Positions 30,561 through 41,800 of a stretch of 46,153 nt of DNA are shown here, in pieces (position 1 is the stretch's first letter; every line of letters starts with the position of its first letter). The notes under the pieces are model-generated. The model saw only the letters and a list, made by a program, of their open reading frames with translations, ran no database searches and was not told the origin of the DNA. A program made the position numbers and the translations under genes. This DNA comes from Planctomycetota bacterium (GTDB lineage Bacteria; Planctomycetota; Planctomycetia; Planctomycetales; Planctomycetaceae), in contig QWOO01000060.1 in assembly GCA_003669615.1 (NCBI GenBank), positions 1-46,153 of the forward strand, read 5' to 3'.

Positions 30561-32789
30561 TCAGATCGTCATCGCGTCCATACAGCCTGACTTCTGCAGC
30601 TTTTCTCGCAGCTGCGGCAGAACTTCCAGACAGGATTGCAGCTCCTTGCCAAACGCTGCGATCTCATCCTGAAGTGCAGACAGTCGAACAGTCTCATCAC
30701 TCGAGCGGCGCTCCAGACTTCCGGCCGCAATCGTCAACGAGCCTGCACACAGATTTGCAGCCACACCCTTCACTCCATGACTCAACTGAAACACGGCGAA
30801 CCGATTTTCATTTTGCACAGCCGTCTGCAAATCACGCAGGGTTTGTTCGCCACGCATTTCGAACATGTTCAGCAGTTCGACGGCCAGTTCGATGTCACCA
30901 AAACACTGATTCAAAAGGACCTCTTCGTCAAAAGCTCCCTGAATCGACGCACTGCCAATCGCGGCGCGCTGAGGTTCAGGAGCCGACCGTACGGATCCGC
31001 GAGCCTGTGGAATCGGCAGCCAGTGCAGCAGGACTTCCGTCAGCGAATGACAGGTAATGGGCTTTGTCAGATAGTCATCCATGCCGGCTTCAAGGCACAT
31101 CTCCCGATCTCCGGAAATCGCATTGGCCGTCAAAGCGACAAGAGGCAGTCGACCGCCCAAACGCGCCATCCCGGTTCCCTGACTTTCAGCCTTGCGCACT
31201 TCAGCAGCGACCTGCAGACCGTCCATCAGCGGCATTTGGCAGTCCAGCAGGACGAGGTCATACTCCCGAGTCAGCGATTTTTGCAGAGCCGCCAGACCAT
31301 CGGACACCACATCACATTCCAGCCCAAAGCGACGCAGGAATTCACGAACGACCACCTGATTGATTTCGTAGTCTTCCGCCACAAGCACTCGAAAGTCTTT
31401 CGTCTCGCCTTCCGCCACTGCGGCTTCTGTCAACTCGTCACTCGTCGAAAGAGTTCGCAACGGCATTTCGTAAGTGCTGTTCACATGATCCTGGACAGGC
31501 GGATGTAGACAGCACGTAAACCAGAATGTGGAACCGATCCCCTCTTCGCTTTCCATACCGATCTCACCGTCGAATAACTCGACCAGACGTTTGCAAATCG
31601 CCAGCCCCAGTCCTGTGCCGCCGAACCGCCGAGTTGTACTGCCGTCGACCTGCGAGAATACCTGAAACAGGCGATGACGACGGTCCAATGGGATCCCGAT
31701 GCCGGTATCCGAGACCGAAATTCGCACTGTCATTTTTCCAGTATCAAGATCTGTCTCAAGCAGCTCGGCTTCAGTCCGTACGCGTCCTTCTTCTGTAAAC
31801 TTGACCGCATTGCTGACAAGATTCAGCAAAATTTGACGCAGCCGATTACGGTCGCCGGAGACCCACATCGGGACGCCGCCATGAAGATGACAGGCCATTT
31901 CCAGACCGCTCTTCTGAACCGCTGGGTCCATCATTTCGCACACATCCCGCAGCAGACGGTGCAGATCGAAGTCCACAGCATCGAGCTCCAGCATGCCCTG
32001 TTCAATCTTGGAAAAGTCCAGAATCCCGTTGATCAGGCTGAGTAAACAATCGGCAGACGACTGGGCGCCGCGGACATATCGCAGCTGCTGAGAATCCAGC
32101 GGCGTTGTCGACAGAAGCTCAAGCATCCCCGTCACGCCGTTCAGCGGCGTTCGGATTTCATGGCTCATGTTTGCCAGAAAATGGCTTTTGGCTTTGCTGG
32201 CACTTTCTGCCGCCGCAATTGCCCGCGTCCTTTCATCCACAACGCGAGCCAGCTTTTCCAGATGGTGTCGCTCATGCTCTTTCATGATACTCTTGGCCGT
32301 CAGTGACATCGCCATCTGCCGGATCTCGATCGCATCAAACGGCTTTCGAAGCACGAGAAATTGATCCGTACGCCCCAGGCGATTCACAATCTGACGCCAT
32401 GAATAATCGGAGTAAGCCGTGCAGATCACGACTTCCAGCAGAGGATCAATCTCCCAGAGCCGAGCAATGGTTTCGATGCCATCCCAACCGGGTGGCATGC
32501 GGATATCCACAAACGCCATGCGATAGGGCCGATCGTTCGCAACGGACGCCTGAACGAGAGCCAGCGCTTCCTGCCCCTGATAGGCCGAGTCGATTTCGAA
32601 GCGAGTATCACAGGCGCTCCTTTGCGACAATTCACTGGTAGCGCCAAACAGTTCAAGTTCGGCTTGTTCCACTTCTCTGTTAACACAAGGTTCCAGCAGC
32701 TTACGAAAATCCTGATGAATGGCCGCATTGTCATCGACGATCAGAATTCGAGGAGCCGAGGCAATCATTGCTGTGAAGTTTTCGCTCAT
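30561..32789 (-). CDS. Hybrid histidine kinase: REC - HisKA - HATPase - REC - HPt
   Basis: [97 protein letters not shown]. Confidence 0.93.
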   Translation of the reverse strand: MSENFTAMIASAPRILIVDDNAAIHQDFRKLLEPCVNREVEQAELELFGATSELSQRSACDTRFEIDSAYQGQEALALVQASVANDRPYRMAFVDIRMPPGWDGIETIARLWEIDPLLEVVICTAYSDYSWRQIVNRLGRTDQFLVLRKPFDAIEIRQMAMSLTAKSIMKEHERHHLEKLARVVDERTRAIAAAESASKAKSHFLANMSHEIRTPLNGVTGMLELLSTTPLDSQQLRYVRGAQSSADCLLSLINGILDFSKIEQGMLELDAVDFDLHRLLRDVCEMMDPAVQKSGLEMACHLHGGVPMWVSGDRNRLRQILLNLVSNAVKFTEEGRVRTEAELLETDLDTGKMTVRISVSDTGIGIPLDRRHRLFQVFSQVDGSTTRRFGGTGLGLAICKRLVELFDGEIGMESEEGIGSTFWFTCCLHPPVQDHVNSTYEMPLRTLSTSDELTEAAVAEGETKDFRVLVAEDYEINQVVVREFLRRFGLECDVVSDGLAALQKSLTREYDLVLLDCQMPLMDGLQVAAEVRKAESQGTGMARLGGRLPLVALTANAISGDREMCLEAGMDDYLTKPITCHSLTEVLLHWLPIPQARGSVRSAPEPQRAAIGSASIQGAFDEEVLLNQCFGDIELAVELLNMFEMRGEQTLRDLQTAVQNENRFAVFQLSHGVKGVAANLCAGSLTIAAGSLERRSSDETVRLSALQDEIAAFGKELQSCLEVLPQLREKLQKSGCMDAMTI

Positions 32790-34837
32790 ACGTACTGCTC
32801 TGCCTTCTCATAAGAACTTGTGTTCACAGATTCCGTCGCAGAAGAAGCATCCGACCGCGGCTCTGAACTCGCACTGAGCTGCTGAGAACGTCGGACAGCT
32901 CGTGGAATCGAGATGATGAAGACAGCGCCCAATCCAGGACCGTCGCTCTCCGCCCAGATCTCACCGCCCATTTCGCGAATAACATTGGAACAGTAGTGAA
33001 GCCCCTGACCGGATCCCTCAACACGAGTCGTGTAGCCCTGTGCGAACAACCGATTCTGAACTTCAGACGTGAAGCCGACCCCTGAATCTCGTAGTGAGAT
33101 CTGCAGACTATCGTCAGCGAAGATGTCGATTGCGATTTCCAGCACATGTTCACGATCAGCGACCGACTGCATGGCCAGGAATGCGTTCTTTTCCAGATTC
33201 ACAAGAACCTGTGCCAGCCGACTGCGGTTCAGATGGAACTCAGGCAGGTCGCCCGCAATAATTTTGACCTGTGCGCCCGTCTGCTGTTGCAGAGCGGCAT
33301 TGAGCAGCAATGATTCTTCCAGGAGCGATATCAGTTCCACGCGCTGACGAAAATCGGAGCGACGTGCGTGCCCCTGTTGCGAAGCGATGGCATCCCGAAT
33401 ATGGCGGATCGTATCCTGCAAACGCCGAAGTTCTTCCAGGTTCTCACAGCGTTCGCGTTGCAGCGTATTGTTCAGCGACACAAGGTAATGCACCAGCTTG
33501 GGACCGCGAGGATCCTGACTGAAGAAGTGTGCCGCCTGCGGAGCCTGCTCGGCCAGCATCAGGGTGGCCATCTCCAGTCCGGACAGTCGCGAAGCGGTCA
33601 GACGATCTTCCACAAGCTCAACGCAGCAATTAGCGGTATTCACCGCGTTACCAACATTGTGTAGAACTTCCGAAGCGATTTCGGCCATGCCTGCACGATG
33701 AGCGGCCGCCTGAATCTTTTCACGAGATTCCGCAAGCTTCTCCACCATACCGTCAAAACTGCGAGCCAGGATCCCGATTTCGTCTCCCCGAGTCGACTGC
33801 AACCTTGCATCAAGATTGTCCGTCTCGCCCACTTTTGCGACGTGGGCAGCCATCTTCTGCAGCGGAGCGACAACTCGATATCGCAATGCCAGCCCGGTGC
33901 CAAACAACATCGACACAACACCGATCAGACCACAGATCGTGGCCAGATTGGCAGTGGCGCGTCCCTGCAGTGAAATCGTGCGAGGAATCAGCAGCGTCAC
34001 TATGATCAGAGGCTTTTCGAAGACATCGTTATGAACAATGGATGCTCGCAGAGTGGCCTTATCAATCTCGACTGTCTTTGCGGCAACACCGCTGACTGGC
34101 AGACTGGTTCGAATCTGGTCCGAAATGCCTGAGTTGTTAAAATCCAGGATCGCCAGATTGCTGGCTGCGTGAATTTGTTCCGACAAATCGGCCGTCACTT
34201 TGGGGTTCAGAAATCGCCCCATAATGACCGAGCCACGCACCGGGCCTTCGCGTTTAGATGTCAGAATCGGATGTGCGGCGACCAGAAGTGGACCGAAGCT
34301 GGTGTGGACCATCCCTTCAAGCGACTGATCTTTGTCAGAAAAATCCGTAAAAGGACTGCCGGCTGCCTGTATCATCGCGAGCACTTCCGGAACTGCTCTG
34401 GGCTGTCCGCTTTCTGGAGCAATGCAGCTTGTGGCGAGCACTTCCGATTGGCCATTGACGATCGCCAAAAAATCATTGCCCGTTGTCTGATGAAAAGACC
34501 GCGTGAGATTCGACTCCCGGTAAGCTTCATTCCCGTCTGTCACGAATACACAGGTGTCGTCCCACGCCGCGTAGTCTCCCGCCAGCATGGAAATGGTTCG
34601 CGTCTCCGCTTCGATCGCCTCAATACATCGTCCCAGACTGTGAACAGCACTTTCGCGTTCAATGCTGGCAAATGCCGGCAGCATGACATAGTGCTGCATC
34701 GCCCATGTAGTGCCGACGAAAAACGTCGACAGGGCGACCAGCAACAGCGTCATTTGATAACGAATAGACATTTCCACCCAGTTCGTGCAGACCTGTTCAG
34801 TGTTCGGACACTTTCCGATGATGATATGACTCAACAC
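32786..34837 (-). CDS. CHASE4-HAMP sensor histidine kinase (start possibly 34771)
   Basis: [39 protein letters not shown] (CHASE4-like), [16 protein letters not shown] box, [28 protein letters not shown] overlap with 30561..32789. Confidence 0.85.
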   Translation of the reverse strand: MLSHIIIGKCPNTEQVCTNWVEMSIRYQMTLLLVALSTFFVGTTWAMQHYVMLPAFASIERESAVHSLGRCIEAIEAETRTISMLAGDYAAWDDTCVFVTDGNEAYRESNLTRSFHQTTGNDFLAIVNGQSEVLATSCIAPESGQPRAVPEVLAMIQAAGSPFTDFSDKDQSLEGMVHTSFGPLLVAAHPILTSKREGPVRGSVIMGRFLNPKVTADLSEQIHAASNLAILDFNNSGISDQIRTSLPVSGVAAKTVEIDKATLRASIVHNDVFEKPLIIVTLLIPRTISLQGRATANLATICGLIGVVSMLFGTGLALRYRVVAPLQKMAAHVAKVGETDNLDARLQSTRGDEIGILARSFDGMVEKLAESREKIQAAAHRAGMAEIASEVLHNVGNAVNTANCCVELVEDRLTASRLSGLEMATLMLAEQAPQAAHFFSQDPRGPKLVHYLVSLNNTLQRERCENLEELRRLQDTIRHIRDAIASQQGHARRSDFRQRVELISLLEESLLLNAALQQQTGAQVKIIAGDLPEFHLNRSRLAQVLVNLEKNAFLAMQSVADREHVLEIAIDIFADDSLQISLRDSGVGFTSEVQNRLFAQGYTTRVEGSGQGLHYCSNVIREMGGEIWAESDGPGLGAVFIISIPRAVRRSQQLSASSEPRSDASSATESVNTSSYEKAEQYV

Positions 34838-35104
34838 TTTGTTTAACGCTAGAACACGTTGAGGCGACAGGCCTACACATGTTTCTGGAATTCAACGTGG
34901 CCCGACCAAGTGCGGGGATCTCCTGCCGACGTTACGATGTCAAGTGCGGAAAAACCCTCTGGGTGCGATTACGCCTGGACCCCACGGCCGACGTAGCCGA
35001 GGATCAAAGTCGTCCAGCATTCACGATTTTCTGCATGGGCATGTGTGCGCCGCCGGTTTTGATCGCCTGCGTTCAGTCGTAACATTCTTCGAGAAAGTGA
35101 TCCG

Positions 35105-37492
35105 TTGAATTCTGGAACTGCCGAGTCTTCCCCTGCTATTTCCCAAATCGCGGCGGCCATCTTAGGGCGTCACGCGATGCCGGCGGCGGCTCTGATCCTG
35201 GCTGTCCTCGTCCTGCCAGCGCCGCTGACTGAAGGCGACGCGGGCGCTCGAATTGGCTTCCTGCTGTCGATTTCCGCCCTGCTGGAAATGACCCACGGGT
35301 TCCGTCGCGCAGAGTACAAAGATCAGAAGTCCGCCTGGATCAGCGGCGCAATCTCACTGGGCCTCGGCACTGTGCTGATGAACGCACCTCTGTTTGCAAC
35401 AGAAGCACTGCGCCTTTTTCTGGCTGGCTGGTTTGGTCTGGATGGACTCCGAAACCTGGTCGCTGCGGTTCGAGGCCATGATAAATACAGCTTTCGTTCG
35501 AGAGATCTTTTCTACGCCATCGTCAATATGTTGATCGCGTTCACGGTCCTTCGGGTGGATCCACAGTGGCTGATCTGGGCGATGGCATTGGCCGCTTCTT
35601 TTCGGATCCTCTGCACTGCTGCGACAATGGCTCAGTCCAGGCTGCTGACGGCGGAAATGTTGTCAGAGCCTGGCAGCCTGACCGATGGCCTGCCGGATGA
35701 TGCACGCGTCCAGCTGGCGGCCGACGAAATCGTCAAGCAGGAACTCGCTCGAGCCAGCGTCGATCGAAACTGGATCGGCAGTTTTTTGTTGACACTGCTG
35801 GCCATTCACGTCGGCCGCATGGGGTTTGACCGCACGTTTCTGGGCCTGATGTCGCCTGGCTTTGCCGTCATTGGCGATATGTTTGCAGGGCTTCTCCTTG
35901 CGTTTCTGATTGTCATTCCGGCGATCGTCGTTTCCAACCGACTCACTCGCCGATTGGAAGGCTTCGCGTGGGACTGGTGTCTGCAACACAGCTCTGGCAT
36001 TCTGCGCTGGCTAAAAACACCTCTTCAGTCTCTGCTGACCTTTCGCCTGCGTCAGGTCATTCGGCTGCGTCACGCGCGATGTTCTTACGTCACGGCTTTC
36101 AGTCGCGGTCTGCAGATCGGCCTGCCCCTGGCTGCCATCATCGCTGCGACAACTCCCATGTGGGGCATGAGCTGGTATTTTGATACAGAAAACTGGGCCG
36201 CCGGAATCTGGAATTCCTGGGCCGAGCATCGCACCGACACGTGGCGCGAAGCAATGGTGACCGCAGTGTCCAAAGAGCTGCCGCTGGACACTGCGGAGAC
36301 TGCTTTCTCTGTCTCGCCCGAGGGCGTGCAGTCGGATTCTGATTTTGCTTTTATCGTGATCGGAGATCCGGGCGAAGGTGATGCTTCACAGCTGAGTCTC
36401 AAAAGTCAGCTGCTGACAATTGCGGCTCGAGATGACGTGAAGTTTGTTGTGATCTCGTCAGACGTTGTCTATCCCACAGGTGCCATGAAGAATTATGAAG
36501 CCTGCTTCTGGCTGCCGTTCATGGGTGTGACCAAACCTGTGTATGCCATCCCCGGAAATCACGACTGGTATGATGCTCTGGAAGGCTTTGCTGCCACATT
36601 CTTCAAACCTGATGCGGCGCGCATTGCTATGCGGGCGCGAGTGGAAACAGATGCCAGAATCAGCAGCACAACCGAGTCCCATATTGAAGAGCTGATCGCC
36701 CGAGCGACTGATTTCCAGCGGCAATATCAGGTTCCTACGCAACTACAGCAGGCCCCCTACTTTCAACTGCAGACGGATGACTTCGCGTTGTTCGCCGTCG
36801 ACACCGGAGTCGCTAAGCAAATCGATCCTGTCCAGTACGAATGGCTCGAGGCAGGACTGACCGCCGCTCGTGGCAAGAATATCATGGTCGTTCTCGGACA
36901 TCCGTTCTTCGCCGGTGGAAATGATCTGACGGTCCAGGACGATCTTCTGGAAACTCCGACGGAATTTGCACAACTGCGTTCGTTACTTCGCAAACATAAC
37001 GTCTCCATCATCATGGCCGGAGATACGCATGACCTGGAATACTATCGCGAGGATTCCACGGATTCGCCTTCGGTACACCATTTCGTAAACGGCGGTGGCG
37101 GAGCGTATCTGAGCTTCGGCACATCGCTTGATTGGCCAAAGACACCCGTCACTTCCCACTGGTCCTTCTTTCCCAATCGCCAGCAAGTCGTGGAGAAGAT
37201 CGATGCCACAACGCCGATCTGGAAACGTCCGGCCTGGCTTTGGACGCGGTATCTTGGTGGCTGGCCGTTCTCGGCAGAGTTCCTGTCGGCCGCGTTTGAT
37301 TCCAACACAGCTCCGTTCTATCAGAGCTTTGTGGAGGTTCGTGTAGAGCCGTCAAAGAATCAAATTCGACTCATTCCCTACGGTGTCCACGGCCAGTTGC
37401 GTTATCGGGATCTGCAGCAGTCACCAGACGCCTCTATCGCGAACCCGGACGAATCAGTGGAATGGACAATTCCGATGCTGAAACAACCCTGA
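35105..37492 (+). CDS. Membrane protein: HdeD/DUF308-like N-terminus fused to calcineurin-like metallophosphoesterase
   Basis: N-terminal half with many hydrophobic segments; C-terminal half FAFIVIGDPGEGD, VISSDVVYPTG, YAIPGNHDWYD, VVLGHPFFAGG, IMAGDTHDLEYY. Confidence 0.8.
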   Translation: MNSGTAESSPAISQIAAAILGRHAMPAAALILAVLVLPAPLTEGDAGARIGFLLSISALLEMTHGFRRAEYKDQKSAWISGAISLGLGTVLMNAPLFATEALRLFLAGWFGLDGLRNLVAAVRGHDKYSFRSRDLFYAIVNMLIAFTVLRVDPQWLIWAMALAASFRILCTAATMAQSRLLTAEMLSEPGSLTDGLPDDARVQLAADEIVKQELARASVDRNWIGSFLLTLLAIHVGRMGFDRTFLGLMSPGFAVIGDMFAGLLLAFLIVIPAIVVSNRLTRRLEGFAWDWCLQHSSGILRWLKTPLQSLLTFRLRQVIRLRHARCSYVTAFSRGLQIGLPLAAIIAATTPMWGMSWYFDTENWAAGIWNSWAEHRTDTWREAMVTAVSKELPLDTAETAFSVSPEGVQSDSDFAFIVIGDPGEGDASQLSLKSQLLTIAARDDVKFVVISSDVVYPTGAMKNYEACFWLPFMGVTKPVYAIPGNHDWYDALEGFAATFFKPDAARIAMRARVETDARISSTTESHIEELIARATDFQRQYQVPTQLQQAPYFQLQTDDFALFAVDTGVAKQIDPVQYEWLEAGLTAARGKNIMVVLGHPFFAGGNDLTVQDDLLETPTEFAQLRSLLRKHNVSIIMAGDTHDLEYYREDSTDSPSVHHFVNGGGGAYLSFGTSLDWPKTPVTSHWSFFPNRQQVVEKIDATTPIWKRPAWLWTRYLGGWPFSAEFLSAAFDSNTAPFYQSFVEVRVEPSKNQIRLIPYGVHGQLRYRDLQQSPDASIANPDESVEWTIPMLKQP

Positions 37493-37659
37493 TGTATCAA
37501 AAGTTTAAATTTTTCAGCTGCCCTGCCCTTCGTGCAGAATTCCTGATTCCACTGTTTCCGCAGCCTGCGCTCAGTTCTACAATCGACGTGCTCTGAGCGA
37601 TCTGGCGATGAGCGCAGTGTCTTCAATTCTTTCCTGTTCTGTTGCTCGCGGTTTCAATC

Positions 37660-38202
37660 ATGACCGTAGGATTTGTACGTCCGGATGTCACTGACATGGT
37701 TCTGCGCGTTTTCGAACGCTCAGTGCATCCGGAGCTCATTGAAACCCTCTGCGAAACCACAATTCCCGTTGGCCGCAATCAGGCCACACTGCGTATCAGT
37801 CGCTATGGGCACGCAATTGAATTTCGCACAAACGGAAGAATGGTCACAGAAATTGCCACCAGCAAATTTGCGCCGCTGCCAGTTCAGGGTCGCATGGTGG
37901 ATCGCCGTCTGATCGGCTATCGAACTCATATGTTCGACAGTCCCGGCCTTCGCTACCACTGCAGTTATCAGTTGGAATCGCTTCCGGCCGAAGTCTACTT
38001 GCAGGTTCATCGTGAGATGCAGCTGGACTCCCGCAAAGCCATCCTGAAAGCTTCGCTGCCAGGTTCCAGTCCCAGCAGTCCAGACTGCCTCAGCTACCTT
38101 ATGAGCGACCTGATCCCCGAAGGCCTCGTCGTCCACTCGTTCCACACCTACCCCGACAACGGCGCCGTGCTGAGAATTCAGACGCTGTTTGAAGTCCTGT
38201 AG
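37660..38202 (+). CDS. DUF2617-family protein
   Basis: RPDVTDMVLRVFERSVHPELIE start and HMFDSPGLRYHCSYQLE; recognised by pattern only. Confidence 0.65.
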   Translation: MTVGFVRPDVTDMVLRVFERSVHPELIETLCETTIPVGRNQATLRISRYGHAIEFRTNGRMVTEIATSKFAPLPVQGRMVDRRLIGYRTHMFDSPGLRYHCSYQLESLPAEVYLQVHREMQLDSRKAILKASLPGSSPSSPDCLSYLMSDLIPEGLVVHSFHTYPDNGAVLRIQTLFEVL

Positions 38203-38280
38203 GTCGATTGGTCTTCCTCTGATTGACCTTCAGCGTCGAGTTGCCTTCGCCGCTGCGGCAAAATTATCGAGACTCGCCTA

Positions 38281-38322
38281 TTGACACCTACTGTTCTGGC
38301 AGTAGATACTGTGCTTGCAGTA
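38281..38322 (+). promoter_or_regulatory. Probable BlaI-type promoter/operator: TTGACA box and two tandem dyads
   Basis: TTGACA 38281-38286; CTACTG-N6-CAGTAG 38288-38305; TACTG-N6-CAGTA 38307-38322 overlapping a possible -10 (GATACT). Confidence 0.72.
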
Positions 38323-38344
38323 CGTCTTGCACAGGAGGGTCATT

Positions 38345-38746
38345 GTGGCGAAGAAGAAGATCAAGTTCATCGAACCGGCGGAGTTCGAACTTCAGATACT
38401 GGGTGTTCTGTGGGAACACGGTCCAGCAACGGTTCGTCAGGTGCTGGAATGGCTCTCGGATGGCAAAGAGCGAGCCTACACGTCGGTGCTTTCTGTCATG
38501 CAGGTCATGCAGAAAAAGGAACTTCTGAGCGTCGCCGATGAACGTGACGGACTGGCTCATATTTTCAAGCCCATGGTCACTCGCGAACAGGTGGCCGTGC
38601 CGTTGCTGCAGGGGCTGGTCCGCAAGATTTTCGGCGGCAGCACGAAGACAGCGATGCAGCATCTGTTGAACTCCGACAAAGTCGACCGAAACGAAATCGA
38701 TGCGATGCGCAAGCTGCTGGATGATCTTGAAAGCCGCGTCAAATGA
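38345..38746 (+). CDS. BlaI/MecI/CopY-family transcriptional repressor (GTG start)
   Basis: PAEFELQILGVLWEHGPATVRQVLEWLSDGKERAYTSVLSVMQVMQKKELLSV (winged helix). AGGAGG-like RBS (caggagggtcattGTG). Confidence 0.92.
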   Translation: MAKKKIKFIEPAEFELQILGVLWEHGPATVRQVLEWLSDGKERAYTSVLSVMQVMQKKELLSVADERDGLAHIFKPMVTREQVAVPLLQGLVRKIFGGSTKTAMQHLLNSDKVDRNEIDAMRKLLDDLESRVK

Positions 38747-38757
38747 GCCGAACGAAC

Positions 38758-38825
38758 ATAGTCGCCTTTCGCTCCGCGAAAGTAGCGAACATACACGTTA
38801 CTTTCGCGGAGCGAAAGGCGACTAT
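38758..38825. mobile_element. Minimal family 1 element, copy C (27-bp perfect arms, 14-nt loop)
   Basis: atagtcgcctttcgctccgcgaaagta (38758-38784) / tactttcgcggagcgaaaggcgactat (38799-38825). Confidence 0.85.
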
Positions 38826-38890
38826 CGAATGACGTTCCTTACCAGCCGCAAATGCATTTCGGTTGATTTCATTACCATCGGACCACAATC

Positions 38891-41800
38891 ATGCCAGACG
38901 CCATCACACTGCTCAGTGAAACGCTGATTCGAGCACTCGGTCACTCCCTGTGGCAAGCCGCGCTGATCAGCGCAGCAGTATGGTTCCTGCTGCGCACGCT
39001 GCCCGCGAAATATGCCGAGCGTCGTTACGCCATCGCGTTGGGCGGATTGGCAGGCATCGTCGCGGCCGCATTGGTCACGTGGTCCGTGTTGAGGCTGGAG
39101 CCGACAGAATCCAATAGCGATGGGATACAATACCGTCGCCCAGTGGAACAGACTGTTCGCATTTCCGACTCTCCTTCGGCATCGCGTCAATCCTCGCCGG
39201 CAGAGCCGCAGGCAGAAGTCGCGGAACTCGCCGAGCACACTGATCAGAACCCGACGTCGTTCGCTGCCGACGCAACATCATCGATCAACCCCAGCAGCCC
39301 GATCGTCGCTCGCTGGCTGGCCGTGATCTGGCTATGCGGCGCCGTTGTGATGTTGTTGCGAGGTCTCACCGGATTCGTGATCGCTCGCCGCTGGCTGGTC
39401 GAATCTGCTGCGGTGGCTGAATCCGGTCTGCAGGAACTCACTGAGATCGTGAAAGAACTCAGCGGCCGACTCAAGCTGCGACTAATTGTCCGAATCGTGC
39501 TCAGCGACCGCATCGACACGCCGGCCGTAGTTGGCGTTCTTTGGCCGGTGATCATGGTGCCCGTATCGATGCTCACCGGAGTTCCAGCCGACCAATGGAG
39601 GATTATGATCGCTCACGAGCTGGCTCATATTCGTCGCTGGGATCCGCTTGTCAGTCTGATTCAGATGGTGGTCGAATCGCTGCTGTTCTTCAATCCGTTC
39701 GTCTGGTGGCTGAATCGAATCATTCGAGCCGAACGCGAAGCCTGCTGCGATGCCGTGGCCGCTCGCATCTGTGGGCAGCCGATGTCCGTCGCGAAGACTC
39801 TGATTGACGTTGCAGCGTCCATCCATCGGCCTGTGATCTCTTCGGCGCTGGCCTTTGCTGAACCGTCCAGTGAAGGCGAATTATCCGATCGAGTCCTCCG
39901 TCTCGTTCAGCCCGACCGCGCGCCGCGTTTGAGGATCTCATGGCTCAGTGTCACGGTGGTCATGGTGGCCCTTGCCGCCACGTTCATTCTGCTTCAACGC
40001 GGAACCGACATCGCCGTGCAGACGGCCGCCAACTGGATGTCGCCAAAGGAACGAGTCGAAAAACTCGTGCAGCTTGAAGCTGAGCAAAACGGAAACTTCG
40101 TTCCGGCAAGGGCAGCCTCAGCGGATGGTTCACGTACATCCGATGACCCCAACGCCGGCAAGATCGCCGTGCATGTGATCGTTAAGACGGACGATGGCAG
40201 CAAGATCACGCCAAAGCTGACGCTGCACTATCAATCGCGTGCAGGCAACAATGGTGTTTCCGGGGCTCTTGACGGTCTCGATGCGGAAACTGTCGAATAC
40301 AAAAAAACTCACTACTTTCGTCCATGCCGACTACTTATCGGAGCTTCGCATCCAGACTTTGCCGCCGTCAGTTCCCCGGTCGTTACGCTAATGCCGGAAG
40401 CTAAGGAAAAAACGATCGAGCTGATCCTGACCAGAGGTTCGAATGTCGACGCCGTGGTTACAAACGAACATGGACAGCCCATTGCTCTGGCCGAAATAAT
40501 GTGCGCTGCTGTGTTCGGATTTGGCGGCAGTTGGTCAGGAGGAGGTCCGCAGAGAATCCAAACGGACGAAGGTGGCCGACTTAAGCTTTCACGCATTGCT
40601 AATGCAACGTATTCCATCGAAGTCATGGCGAACGGGTATCAGCGGCTGAGGCTTACCCAATCGCTGGAACAAGCCGTATCGACGAATTCCAATGAGCCAT
40701 TCAAGTTGGTGCTCAAGCCTGCACGACCGGTGTCTGTTCTGATCCTCGATAAGGAAAGCAGTCAGCCGATTGGCAATGCCAGGCTGCGGATCACCTATCG
40801 CAAGTCGGCGAAAGAAGGAATAGATTTTGGATTTAGTCGTCGCTGGGCAACGCCTGACCCCTGGCTGGACTATGCGATCTCTAACAGTGATGGAGTCGCG
40901 GTGCTTGACCAACTCGAAGACGACACTGTCTACACCTTTGCGGTTGTTACCGAGAGTTATGGTGTTGGAGTTTTCGAAACAAAAGCTGGCGATGAGGAAC
41001 GCGCGATTTCCCTGAGCCCGGAAACGAAGATTTCGGGACGTCTCACGGGCGATTTGCAGCAACTTCAAAAGTCGACGGATGTTGCAAAACCCGGTTTTCA
41101 GGTTTCGGTCCGGTCCCGCATCGGATCGGTGTCGCAGGATCTCTCGGGCCTTTATTGGGTGTCGGTTGATCCCTCGGGCTACTTCGAAATTGATCGTCTG
41201 GCACAGGGTGAACGATTGACGCTGGAACTCCCGAATGAAAAGAAGGAACTGCAGATCACGGAATCGATGACGGAGCTGGAAATTCCTCTTCAGCCAGTCG
41301 AGTCCGAATCCAGCACGCCAGTTCGCGACGTCGTCATTCGCCTGACCGGAACAGATCCTGAGGCTCCGGCTCAGGGCACGCTGTTCGTTAACTGGAGCCA
41401 TCCCACCGCTCGCATGGATGCCCAAGTCAACAACAACATGCCGGTCACCTCCAATGAAGTCCGATTGAAGGTTCCCGTGGGGGCTTTCCTCAATTTCCGG
41501 CAGGAGAGCCTCGCCGGATACCACATTGACGATCAAAGCCAGATCGCGATTCTACCAAGTTCAACCCCGCAGGTGATCGAAGCTTCCGTAACGGCTGTCG
41601 GTGGAGTCTACGGATCGATCAAGCGAGCTGACGGAAGTCCGGCCGACCGCGGGTTCGCGACTGTTCTGGCGATGGAGTTACCGCCGAGTGAAAAGGATTC
41701 GAGCCGCGTGAACTCGCCCTATTCGCAGGCCGGTTTCCAGTTCATGAAGTCCGTGCCGTTTGGCGGTCGCTACCGTCTTCTGGTTCATGAGGACACCGAC

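Noticed and set aside
40589-41536. 315-aa minus-strand ORF inside the M56 gene
   Set aside because: Antisense of the repeated beta-domain region; no supporting motif.
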